Under the pieces are notes generated by a model that had not been told where the DNA came from, did not search any database, and saw only the letters and a program-made list of their open reading frames with translations. A stretch of DNA of 64,000 bases from Streptomyces sp. TP-A0874 (lineage in GTDB: Bacteria; Actinomycetota; Actinomycetes; Streptomycetales; Streptomycetaceae): the NCBI RefSeq assembly GCF_001748085.1, contig NZ_BBZK01000005.1, positions 248,001 through 312,000 on the forward strand, written 5' to 3'. Positions within the stretch are counted from its first letter, which is position 1. Every line of letters starts with the position of its first letter. Made by a program: the position numbers and the translations under genes. This document shows, one piece after another, positions 52,284 to 60,294 of the stretch.

Positions 52284-52376
52284 ATGTTCAGCCGCGGGAT
52301 CAGCCAGATCGGACGGCCGGGCCACAGCGTGGAACCGGCCGAGCGGCTGCGCGTCGAGGGGGAATCTGCCAGATGA
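52284..52376 (+). CDS. 30-residue upstream open frame overlapping the kinase start
   Basis: ATG 52284 to TGA 52374-52376 encodes MFSRGISQIGRPGHSVEPAE... and its stop overlaps the start of the kinase gene (ATGA). The start is 28 bp after a possible -10 box. It may be a translation-coupling leader peptide. There is no recognised family, and it could be chance. Confidence 0.35.
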   Translation: MFSRGISQIGRPGHSVEPAERLRVEGESAR

Positions 52377-54058
52377 GCCAGGGAGGCGTGGGCCGCTCGG
52401 TGGCGAACGGCCGCTACCAGCTGCAGGACCTGCTCGGCGCGGGCGGCATGGCGTCCGTCTACCTCGCACACGACACGGTCCTCGACCGGCAGGTGGCGGT
52501 CAAGACCCTCCACACCGAGTTGGGGCGCGAGGCCTCCTTCCGGGAGCGGTTCCGCCGCGAGGCACAGTCCGTGGCCAAGCTCTCGCACACCAACATCGTC
52601 TCCGTCTTCGACACCGGTGAGGACACCGTCGTCGACGGGGAGAGCAGCTCGACGATGCCCTTCATCGTCATGGAGTACGTCGAGGGCCAGCCGCTGCGCT
52701 CGGTGCTGGACGCGGACATCGCCCAGTACGGCGCGATGCCCACCGCCAAGGCGCTGAAGATCACCGCGGACGTGCTGGCGGCGCTCGACGTCAGCCACGA
52801 GATGAACCTCGTGCACCGGGACATCAAGCCCGGCAACGTGATGATGACCAAGCGCGGCGTGGTCAAGGTCATGGACTTCGGCATCGCCCGCGCCATGCAG
52901 TCCGGCGTCACCTCGATGACGCAGACCGGCATGGTCGTCGGCACCCCGCAGTACCTCTCCCCCGAGCAGGCCCTGGGCCGCGGCGTCGACGCCCGCTCCG
53001 ACCTGTACTCGGTGGGCATCATGCTCTTCGAGCTGCTGACCGGGCGCCTCCCCTTCGACGCCGACTCGCCGCTGGCCATCGCCTACGCCCATGTGCAGGA
53101 GGAGCCGGTCGCGCCCTCCACCATCAACCGCTCGCTCCCCCCGGCCGTGGACGCGCTGGTCGCCCGAGCGCTCAGGAAGAACCCGAACGAGCGCTTCCCC
53201 ACCGCCCAGGCGATGGCCGACGAATGCGCCCGGGTGGCCGGCGCCGACCACTCCGGGAACGCTCCGGTGATCGTCGGGGGTGGCGCCCCGAACAGCGGAG
53301 CCGGGGTCGGCTCGGCCGTCTTCCCGCCGCTGGACCAGCAGGGCCAGGCCACCCCGCAGACCCCGTACCAGCCGGTCGGCACCCCTCCGCCGGGGCAGTA
53401 CGGCGGCGGATTCGGCCCCTCCACCCCACCTCCGGCCAGCCACGGCCAAGGCGGCTACCAGGGGCCCCCGGCACCGTACGCCGCCGGCCACACCCCACCG
53501 CCCTACGGCGCCCCGCACTCCGCGCCCGGGCGGAAGAGCAACCTGCCGGTCGTCATCGGCGCGATCGCGGTGGCGCTGCTCGTCGTCGGCGGCGTGGCCA
53601 CCGCCCTCCTGCTCCGCAAGGACGACGGGGACGAACAGGCGAAGAACCCGACGCAGACCGAGTCGCCGATCGGCGACTCCCCCGGCGAGCCGACCACCGA
53701 GCCGTCCGGCGCCGCCCCGGGCGGTGGCGCCGACACCGACGAGGGAGACGACCCCGCGCCGGAGACGACCGTGCCGGAGGACAAGTCCCGGACCATCAAA
53801 AAGGAAAAGTGCACCGAGGCCTACGAGCACTACGACGACGAGGACGCGGTCCGGATGCCGGACTTCAACACCCGCGACCTCCAGTCGGTGAAGCTCTGCA
53901 TGAACGCGGCCGGTTGGAAGTACAAGGACCCGCCGGAGAAGAAGGACAGCCTCTGGGGCAAGAACCTCGTCATCGAACAGCACCCCAAGGCCGGGGACGC
54001 GTTCAATCCCGAGGAGGACAAGGTCGAGCTGACCATCGCCTCGGGCCACAAGCCCTGA
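52373..54058 (+). CDS. PknB-like transmembrane Ser/Thr protein kinase with C-terminal PASTA-like domain
   Basis: 561 residues. Kinase domain at about 14-285: LGAGGMASVY, Lys44 in VAVKTL, HRDIKPGNV with Asp150, DFG at 168-170, and TSMTQTGMVVGTPQYLSPEQ. A Pro/Gly/Tyr-rich juxtamembrane linker (about 320-390) precedes a membrane helix (about 393-416). The outside part has an acidic linker and a final domain (residues about 475-560) with LQSVKLCMNAAGWKYKD and VIEQHPKAGDAFNPEEDKVELTIASG, a divergent single PASTA-like module that would bind peptidoglycan. The kinase pair is probably involved in growth or cell-wall signalling. Confidence 0.95.
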   Translation: MSQGGVGRSVANGRYQLQDLLGAGGMASVYLAHDTVLDRQVAVKTLHTELGREASFRERFRREAQSVAKLSHTNIVSVFDTGEDTVVDGESSSTMPFIVMEYVEGQPLRSVLDADIAQYGAMPTAKALKITADVLAALDVSHEMNLVHRDIKPGNVMMTKRGVVKVMDFGIARAMQSGVTSMTQTGMVVGTPQYLSPEQALGRGVDARSDLYSVGIMLFELLTGRLPFDADSPLAIAYAHVQEEPVAPSTINRSLPPAVDALVARALRKNPNERFPTAQAMADECARVAGADHSGNAPVIVGGGAPNSGAGVGSAVFPPLDQQGQATPQTPYQPVGTPPPGQYGGGFGPSTPPPASHGQGGYQGPPAPYAAGHTPPPYGAPHSAPGRKSNLPVVIGAIAVALLVVGGVATALLLRKDDGDEQAKNPTQTESPIGDSPGEPTTEPSGAAPGGGADTDEGDDPAPETTVPEDKSRTIKKEKCTEAYEHYDDEDAVRMPDFNTRDLQSVKLCMNAAGWKYKDPPEKKDSLWGKNLVIEQHPKAGDAFNPEEDKVELTIASGHKP

Positions 54059-54087
54059 CGAGCTCCCCCGGACACCGGGGGAACGGC

Positions 54088-54124
54088 TGAGGGCCCGTCC
54101 GAGCAGCGCTCGGACGGGCCCTCA
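54088..54124. terminator. Hairpin between kinase and Bpa genes
   Basis: TGAGGGCCCGTCCGAGC (54088-54104) pairs perfectly over 17 bp with 54108-54124 around a three-base loop, between convergent genes. Confidence 0.9.
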
Positions 54125-54170
54125 GCGTCGTACGGCGCCTGCCGTCGGATCAGGGGGGCCTGCCGTCGGA

Positions 54171-54734
54171 TCAGAGGTACGGACCGGAGCGCGCGTTCTG
54201 CCCGCGCCCCTCCTCCTCACCCTCCGTGGAGATCCCGACCCCCGGCGGCAGCGCCCGGCGCATCTGCTCCAGCTGCGCCCGGGCGGACATCTGCTGGGCG
54301 AACAGCGCGGTCTGGATACCGTGGAAGAGTCCTTCCAGCCAACCGACCAGCTGGGCCTGGGCGATGCGCAGCTCGGCCTCGGTCGGCACCGTCTCCTCGG
54401 TGAAGGGCAGCGAGAGCCGCTCCAGTTCCTCCACCAACTCGGGCGCGAGACCGTCCTCCAGCTCCTTGACCGAGCCGGCGTGGATCTCCTTGAGGCGGAC
54501 CCGGCTCGCCTCGTCCAGAGGAGCGGCCCTGACCTCCTCCAGCAACTGCTTGATCATGCTGCCGATGCGCATGACCTTCGCCGGCTGCTCGACCATCTCG
54601 GTCACCGGGAGCTCGTGCGGCTCCTCGCCGTTCTCCCCCGCACCGTTCCCCGCGGTGCCGAGCGCCATTCCCTCCGGGCCCACAACGAGGACCTGGGGGT
54701 TCTCCTGTGATCGTTCGTTCCTCGGCGTCTCCAT
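54171..54734 (-). CDS. bpa: Bacterial proteasome activator (DUF2587)
   Basis: 187 residues; an ATG nine bases earlier (54743) is also possible. Bpa/PafE forms an ATP-independent dodecameric ring that opens the 20S proteasome. The core four-helix domain is seen in PAKVMRIGSMIKQLLEEVRAAPLDEASRVRLKEIHAGSVKELEDGLAPELVEELERL and QAQLVGWLEGLFHGIQTALFAQQMSARAQLEQM. The C-terminus SGPYL matches the G-Q-Y-L type tail that docks into the proteasome alpha ring. Convergent with the kinase gene. Confidence 0.95.
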   Translation of the reverse strand: METPRNERSQENPQVLVVGPEGMALGTAGNGAGENGEEPHELPVTEMVEQPAKVMRIGSMIKQLLEEVRAAPLDEASRVRLKEIHAGSVKELEDGLAPELVEELERLSLPFTEETVPTEAELRIAQAQLVGWLEGLFHGIQTALFAQQMSARAQLEQMRRALPPGVGISTEGEEEGRGQNARSGPYL

Positions 54735-54981
54735 ACGCCCCATTGTCTCGCATATTCGTCCCGAGGCACGGCGTGCCCCCGCCGGTGCCGGGTTCGTTGA
54801 GAACGCGCAGCGCCGCCCGCAGTCGTCCGGCCACGGCTCGGTCTCGGTACGGGGGCGGTCAACTGCTCCGGGAGCGGTGGCCGCGCGGCCACCGTCGGGG
54901 GGCCGCCGCTCCCGGTTGGCTTCGGTTGGTTCGCACGAGCGGTCAGCCCCCGGCGTACCGGCACCTCGGCCGTACCCCGTT

Positions 54982-55500
54982 TCACCCCCGGCGCAGCCGG
55001 ATGCCGAAGAAGCCCAGCCCCAGACCCACCAGCGCGAACCCGGTGCCCAGCGGCAGCACCCGGAGCAATCGGCCGGAGGGCTCGGTGACGGTCTCGTGCA
55101 CCGAGTCCGCGCCGTCGTCCTCGGCGTTCTGCACGGCGGAGCCCGGTCCGCCCACCTCGTGCACGAGCCCTCCCGGCAGCGCCCGCGGTGCCCGGTAGCC
55201 GAGCGGATCGCCCGCCCGGACCTGATCGGCCTCGGCGTCCCACCGGGCCGGCTCGGGCGGGGCGGTCTCCGCGGGCCGCACATCCCCCGCCGCCGCAGGC
55301 CGGGGCGGGGTGGGGCCCGAGGGGGAGTCGGCGGAGGCCTCCACCCACGGGTGGCCGGCGGCGGCTTCGGCCGTCGCCGCAGCCGAGCCACCGACCACGT
55401 GGTCCTGCGCCTGGTCTTGCGCCGCGACGGCCGGCGACGGCAGCACCGCGAGGGACACCAGCAGGCCCAGGGCCGATACCGAGTAGAGCGCTGGAGCCAC
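54982..55500 (-). CDS. Signal-peptide protein with C-terminal membrane anchor
   Basis: 172 residues from GTG 55500 with the strong site GGAGGGGG before it. A signal peptide (ALYSVSALGLLVSLAVLPSPAVAAQ) leads into an Ala/Pro/Glu-rich, probably disordered middle, and one C-terminal helix with basic end (LLRVLPLGTGFALVGLGLGFFGIRLRRG) forms a tail anchor. No domain recognised. It is a typical streptomycete envelope protein of unknown function. The 54735-54981 gap has no other feature. Confidence 0.75.
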   Translation of the reverse strand: MAPALYSVSALGLLVSLAVLPSPAVAAQDQAQDHVVGGSAAATAEAAAGHPWVEASADSPSGPTPPRPAAAGDVRPAETAPPEPARWDAEADQVRAGDPLGYRAPRALPGGLVHEVGGPGSAVQNAEDDGADSVHETVTEPSGRLLRVLPLGTGFALVGLGLGFFGIRLRRG

Positions 55501-55643
55501 GGCGGTGACCCCCTCCTGTGCCGAGGCGTCGACTAACTGTGTCCAGCGTCACACACCGTGCGGCTCGCGGCATCCCGAGCGCTCCGCTCGGGCGCCCCGC
55601 GGCTTCTCCGGCCCGGCCGAGCCGCCCCCTGGTACGGCCGTTG

Positions 55644-56627
55644 TCACCGCACCAGCAGCACCTTCCCGACGTGCCCGCTCTCCTCCAACACCCGGTGCCC
55701 CTGCGCCGCGTCGGAGAGCGGGACCGTGCGGTCCACCACCGGCCGCACCCGTCCGGCTTCGATCATCGGCCAGACGTGCTCCCGGACCGCGGCCACGATC
55801 GACGCCTTCTCCTCCAGCGGCCTGGCGCGGAGCGTGGTCGCGGTGACCGCGGCCCGCTTCGCCAGCAGCGCCCCGAGGTTCAACTCGCCCTTGACGCCGC
55901 CCTGCAGGCCGATGATCGTCAATCGACCGTTGGCGGCGAGCGCCTTGATGTTCCGGTCCAGGTACTTGGCGCCGATGATGTCGAGGATGACGTCGGCGCC
56001 CCGCCCCTCGGTGGCTTTCCGCAGTTCCCGCACGAAGTCCTGCTGCCGGTAGTCGATCAGGATGTCGGCGCCCAACTCCCGGCAGCGCTCCAGCTTCTGC
56101 GGGCTGCCGGCGGTCACCGCGACCCGCGCGCCGACCGCCTTCGCCAACTGGACGGCCATGGTGCCGATCCCGCTCGCACCGCCGTGCACCAGCAGCGTGT
56201 CACCGGGCCGCAGGTGGGCGACCATGAAGACGTTCGACCAGACGGTGCAGACCACCTCGGGCAGCGCCGCGGCCGTCACCAGGTCGACCCCGGCGGGCAG
56301 CGGGAGCAGTTGCCCGCTCGGCACGGCGACCTGCTCGGCGTAGCCTCCCCCGGCCAGCAGCGCACACACCTCGTCACCGACCGCCCACCCGGAGACGCCG
56401 GGGCCCAGCGCGCTGATGCGGCCGGCGCACTCCAGGCCGGGATAGGGCGAGGCGCCGCGCGGCGGGTCGTAGAACCCCTGCCGTTGGAGGATGTCGGCGC
56501 GGTTGACCGCGCTGGCCGCGACCTCGACGAGGACCTCCCCCTCGCCGGGGACGGGCGCCGGGACCTCGGCCCAGACCAGGGCCTCCGGCCCGCCTGGTTC
56601 CGGAATGGTGATCGCGTGCATAGCCAT
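55644..56627 (-). CDS. NAD(P)H:quinone oxidoreductase, MDR superfamily
   Basis: A 327-residue zinc-free medium-chain dehydrogenase. The GroES-like half has VNRADILQRQGFYDPPRGASPYPGLECAGRI, the Rossmann half has LLVHGGASGIGTMAVQLAKAVGARV. No catalytic-zinc cysteines are present, as in the PIG3/TP53I3 and zeta-crystallin type. It reduces quinones or conjugated carbonyls with NADPH. Nine bases separate it from the K+ channel gene, so it may belong to the channel-moeA-mobA operon. Confidence 0.92.
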   Translation of the reverse strand: MAMHAITIPEPGGPEALVWAEVPAPVPGEGEVLVEVAASAVNRADILQRQGFYDPPRGASPYPGLECAGRISALGPGVSGWAVGDEVCALLAGGGYAEQVAVPSGQLLPLPAGVDLVTAAALPEVVCTVWSNVFMVAHLRPGDTLLVHGGASGIGTMAVQLAKAVGARVAVTAGSPQKLERCRELGADILIDYRQQDFVRELRKATEGRGADVILDIIGAKYLDRNIKALAANGRLTIIGLQGGVKGELNLGALLAKRAAVTATTLRARPLEEKASIVAAVREHVWPMIEAGRVRPVVDRTVPLSDAAQGHRVLEESGHVGKVLLVR

Positions 56628-56636
56628 GCCGCGAGG

Positions 56637-57704
56637 CTACTCCGGCTCGGCGACCTGACGCTTCGCCCTGACGATGGTGATCAGCCGGTCGGTGGCCTGG
56701 AGCGGGCTGGCCTTCGGGTCGTCGTAACCGAGCAGCCGGTGGCCGCGCTTCACGGAGACGACCAGGTCGTCCGTCTCCCGGACGGATCGTCCCACCTCCG
56801 CCTTGACCACGGGTCGTTCGATCAGATCGAGGCCGGTGCCCTTCTGGATCAGGTCCTCCATGACGGTGCCCGCGCTGGGGCTGAGCATGGAGAGTCCGAG
56901 GAGCCGGCCGGCGGCACTGGCGCTGGTGATGACCGCGTCGGCACCGGACTGGCGGAGCAGGGGCGCGTTCTCCTCCTCCCGCACCGCGGCGACGATCTTC
57001 GCCGAGCGGTTGATCTGCCGCGCGGTCAGCGTGACCAGCACGGCGGTGTCGTCGCGCTGCGGTGCGATGACGATCTGACGGGCCTTCTGCGCCTCCGCCC
57101 GCAGCAGCACGTCGCTGCGGGTCGCGTCCCCTATGACCCCGGCGAAACCCTCGGAGTTGGCCAGTTCGATCACCCGGCTGCTGGCGTCGACGATGACGAC
57201 CCGGTCCCGCGGCAGCCCGGTGGCGCAGAGGGTCTCCACGGCGGACCGGCCCTTGGTCCCGAAGCCGACGACGACGGTGTGGTCACGCAAGGCAGTCCTC
57301 CAGCGGCTCAGCCGCCACTCTTCCCGGGTCCGCTTGGTGAGGACCTCCAGGGTGGTGCCGATCAGAACGACCAGGAAGCAGACGCGCAGGGGTGTCACCA
57401 GCAGCACGTTGGCGATGCGCGCGCTATCGCTGACCGGGGTGATGTCGCCGTATCCCGTGGTGGACAGGGTGACGGTGGTGTAGTAGACGGATCCGAGGAA
57501 GTCGAGTTCCTTGCCCGCGCTGTCGTGGTAGCCCTTGCGGTCGAAGTAGACGATCGGCACGGTCGCCACCAGCACCAGCAGCGCCAGCAGCAGTCTTCGC
57601 ACGACCTGCTTGAGGGGGCGGACCGCGTGCTGGGGAAGCTGGACGCGGTACCCCTGACCGTCCGGATCGGTCCGGGCGGCCGCGTCCATGCTGGGTAGTT
57701 TCAC
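56637..57704 (-). CDS. Potassium channel with RCK/TrkA-N domain
   Basis: 355 residues from GTG 57704, which overlaps the moeA stop (GTGA) and has GGGGGAG eight bases upstream. Two membrane helices (about 38-53 and 96-117) flank a pore loop with the K+ selectivity filter TTGYGD (82-87). A cytoplasmic Rossmann-type RCK domain follows (HTVVVGFGTKGRSAVETL, VIVDASSRVIELANSEGFAGVIGDATRSDVL) and a second C-terminal RCK-C part. A Ca2+- or nucleotide-gated MthK/GsuK-like channel is likely. Confidence 0.93.
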   Translation of the reverse strand: MKLPSMDAAARTDPDGQGYRVQLPQHAVRPLKQVVRRLLLALLVLVATVPIVYFDRKGYHDSAGKELDFLGSVYYTTVTLSTTGYGDITPVSDSARIANVLLVTPLRVCFLVVLIGTTLEVLTKRTREEWRLSRWRTALRDHTVVVGFGTKGRSAVETLCATGLPRDRVVIVDASSRVIELANSEGFAGVIGDATRSDVLLRAEAQKARQIVIAPQRDDTAVLVTLTARQINRSAKIVAAVREEENAPLLRQSGADAVITSASAAGRLLGLSMLSPSAGTVMEDLIQKGTGLDLIERPVVKAEVGRSVRETDDLVVSVKRGHRLLGYDDPKASPLQATDRLITIVRAKRQVAEPE

Positions 57705-59128
57705 TGACTCGTCTCCCCCTCGAACCAAGGGAGCTTGAGCATCTCCGCCTCGGTTCCGGCCGCCACACCCCCAGGCGGTACCACGGCGAGCCCGTCGGCG
57801 GCGGCGACGCCCCGGAGCATAGCGGGTCCGTCGAAGGGCAGCGGCGCCGCCCGACCCCCACGGAGGGCGACCGGCACCAGGCGGGTGTTCTCCGGGTGTC
57901 CGGGCACCCCCTGGGTAAGCCGGGCGGTGCTCCGGAGCGCGGGTCCCCGACCAGAGAGGACCCGGAGCAGCGGTTCGGCGAGGGAGAAGAGCGCGGAGAC
58001 CGCCGCCAGCGGGTTGCCGGGCAGCCCGACAAGGTGCCGTCCGGGGGCGAGCCGGGCGAGCAGCATCGGGTGTCCCGGACGTACCGCCACCCCGTCCACC
58101 AGCAACTCTGCACCGGCTGCGCGGAGGATCGGGTGCACGTGGTCCACCGGGCCGGCGGCGGTGCCGCCGGTGGTGACCAGAAGATCGGCGGTGGAGGTGG
58201 TGACGGCGGTGCGGAGCACCTCGGCGTCGTCCCCGAGGTGGCGGGAGCTGACGACCTCGGCGCCGAGGGCTCTGAGCCAGGGGGCGAGCAGGGGGCCGAG
58301 GGCGTCCCGGATCAGCCCCTCCCGGGGCAGGCCCCGGTGGAGCAGCTCGTCACCGAGGACGAGGATCTCGACGCGCGGCCTCGGGAACACGGCCAGCCTG
58401 TCGTAGCCGGCCGCCGCCGCCAGGCCGAGGACGGCTGGGGTGACGGGTGAGCCGGCCGGGAGCAGCCGGTCGCCGCGGTGGCACTCCTGTCCCCGCGGGC
58501 GAATGTCCTGACCGGGCGTCCGGGCCCGGTCTCCGAGGACGTGCAGGTATGCGGCTCCGGTGGGCTCACCGGGGCTGCCCCGGCTGTCCGCCGGCCGGAC
58601 GTCCACCGGTCCGTCCGGGTCCTCACCGGCCGGGAAGTCGGAGCGCCTCAGCTCCCCGTGCTCGGTGCGGAGCACGGCTGTCGCTCCGGCCGGGATACGT
58701 GCCCCGGTGGCGATGGCGACCGCCTGGCCGTCCGCCAGCTCACCGGCTCCGGAGCGGCCGGCGAGCAGCCCGGGGCCGTCCACCAGCCGCCAGGGGCCTG
58801 GGCCGGCGATCGCCCAGCCGTCCATCGCCGAGGTGTCGAACGCCGGGAGGTCGGTCAGCGCGACCAGCGGCTCGGCCAGTACCTCTCCCAGCGTCTCGTC
58901 CAGCTCCCGCCTCACCGGCGCCGCCGGCCCGGTGGCGGCGCGGCCGGCGATCTCCCGGGCCCGCGGCCACGGCAGGCCGCTCCGGGCGCCCGCCGCTGCG
59001 GGGTCGTCCTCGCCGCGGCTCCGGCCTGCCGGCCCGCTCGTCCCCGGCCCACTCGTACCCCGGTCGCCGTCCTCGTTGGCCACGGCGAGCGCCTCCTCGG
59101 TCGCCCGGTCCATCGCCGAACCGGTCAT
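57701..59128 (-). CDS. moeA: Molybdopterin molybdotransferase
   Basis: 475 residues. MoeA inserts molybdate into adenylylated molybdopterin. Motifs: LPAFDTSAMDGWAIAGP, IATGARIPAGATAVLRTEH, RPRVEILVLGDELL, TTGGTAAGPVDHVHPIL, GVAVRPGHPMLLARL and VGLPGNPLAAVSALF. An N-terminal low-complexity segment of about 60 residues precedes the family core. ATG 59128 overlaps the mobA stop (ATGA). The product serves Mo enzymes such as the nitrate reductase at the left end of the window. Confidence 0.94.
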   Translation of the reverse strand: MTGSAMDRATEEALAVANEDGDRGTSGPGTSGPAGRSRGEDDPAAAGARSGLPWPRAREIAGRAATGPAAPVRRELDETLGEVLAEPLVALTDLPAFDTSAMDGWAIAGPGPWRLVDGPGLLAGRSGAGELADGQAVAIATGARIPAGATAVLRTEHGELRRSDFPAGEDPDGPVDVRPADSRGSPGEPTGAAYLHVLGDRARTPGQDIRPRGQECHRGDRLLPAGSPVTPAVLGLAAAAGYDRLAVFPRPRVEILVLGDELLHRGLPREGLIRDALGPLLAPWLRALGAEVVSSRHLGDDAEVLRTAVTTSTADLLVTTGGTAAGPVDHVHPILRAAGAELLVDGVAVRPGHPMLLARLAPGRHLVGLPGNPLAAVSALFSLAEPLLRVLSGRGPALRSTARLTQGVPGHPENTRLVPVALRGGRAAPLPFDGPAMLRGVAAADGLAVVPPGGVAAGTEAEMLKLPWFEGETSQ

Positions 59129-60039
59129 GGGGAGCTCTTCTCAGGGTCCTCTTCGGCCTCCTCCGTCCAGCGGGCCGCGAGCGCGACGGCCTTGCGGACG
59201 GCCTCCGCCACCGCCTCGGGGCCGCCACCGGCCTGCGCCGCCGCGTATCCCACCAGGAAGGTGGTGAGCGGGGCGGCGGGCCGGGTGACACCGTGAGCGG
59301 CGTCCCTTGCGAGGTCGAGCAGGGCGCGGGTGTCCACGTCCAGCTCGATCCCCAGTTCGTCCTTGACCAGGGCAATCCATTCATCCAACACGTTGCCATG
59401 CTCCCTGATACGGGCCCGGGCCGCCGCGATGTCCTCCCAGGTGTCGCAGTCGAACACCGCACGGGGGTCGGCAGGGGGCAGTTGGTGGAGGGCGAGTCCG
59501 TCGGTGAGCAGCCGGAGCGGAAGGTCGGCGAGGCCGCCGTGCTCGGCTGCGATGCGGGCGAGTCCCCGGCGGAGCGATTCGGTGCGGTAGACGGCGACCA
59601 GCGGCTGCCGCCGACCGCCGGAGTCGACGAGCACCACACCGTCGGCGGCCCGAGGACCGGTGGGCCCCGGCCCGGCGGGACGATCCGCCCCTCCGTCCCG
59701 GGGTCCGAGAGCGGTGAGCAGCGCCCGCACCGTGCCGGTGGTCAGAAACGGCAGGTCGGCGGAGAGGGTGAGCACCGTGGGGGCGGTCACCTGCCGCAGC
59801 CCGGCTCCGAGAGCCGCCAGTGGGCCGCCGCCCGGCGGGTCCTCCAGAGCCCAGCGCACCGGGCGCGGGGTCGCCCGCCGGGCCCCGACGACGACCGTGC
59901 CCGCGGCGTCGGGGCAGGCCGCCAGTACCCGGTCCAGCAGTGGGCGCCCACCCACCCGCAGCCCCGGCTTGTCGGCGCCGGCCAGCCGCTTCGCGGCGCC
60001 GCCGGCCAATACCACGGCGTCGTACGGATGCGCAGTCAT
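59125..60039 (-). CDS. mobA: Molybdenum cofactor guanylyltransferase fused to DUF6457-like domain
   Basis: 304 residues from ATG 60039. The nucleotidyltransferase part (1-200) has VVLAGGAAKRLAGADKPGLRVGG and SADLPFL, as in MobA which makes Mo-bis-MGD. The last 90 residues (VLDEWIALVKDELGIELDVDTRALLDLARDAAHGVTRPAAPLTTFLVGYAAAQAGG) match the small DUF6457 helical domain found next to molybdopterin genes in actinobacteria. The fusion and the overlap with moeA support a Mo-cofactor role. Confidence 0.9.
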   Translation of the reverse strand: MTAHPYDAVVLAGGAAKRLAGADKPGLRVGGRPLLDRVLAACPDAAGTVVVGARRATPRPVRWALEDPPGGGPLAALGAGLRQVTAPTVLTLSADLPFLTTGTVRALLTALGPRDGGADRPAGPGPTGPRAADGVVLVDSGGRRQPLVAVYRTESLRRGLARIAAEHGGLADLPLRLLTDGLALHQLPPADPRAVFDCDTWEDIAAARARIREHGNVLDEWIALVKDELGIELDVDTRALLDLARDAAHGVTRPAAPLTTFLVGYAAAQAGGGPEAVAEAVRKAVALAARWTEEAEEDPEKSSP

Positions 60040-60127
60040 GCCTTGAGTATGGCCGGATGCGGCCAACGCTCCGCCAACCGGTCCGCACCCCGGACCACGC
60101 CCCCGGAGGCGGGCATGGCCCTCGGTG

Positions 60128-60176
60128 CCGCGCTGCCTCCCCGGGCCGGCCCCGCGCGGGCCGGGGAGCAGCGCGG
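60128..60176 (-). terminator. Hairpin after second bkd operon
   Basis: Arms CCGCGCTGC (60128-60136) and GCAGCGCGG (60168-60176) extend inward (TCCCCGG with CCGGGGA) with one bulge and an inner GGCCC/GGGCC stem. It lies between the E2 stop (60295) and mobA, so it ends the bkd transcript. Confidence 0.65.
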
Positions 60177-60294
60177 ATCAGTGGACAGCGGGGGCACGGT
60201 GCCGGATCACAGCGAGACCCGGCCCCCGGTGAGGGACGGGCCACGGGCGGTCCGGTCACCCGCGCCCCCGTTCCCGGTGGTCCCGGGCCGACTG

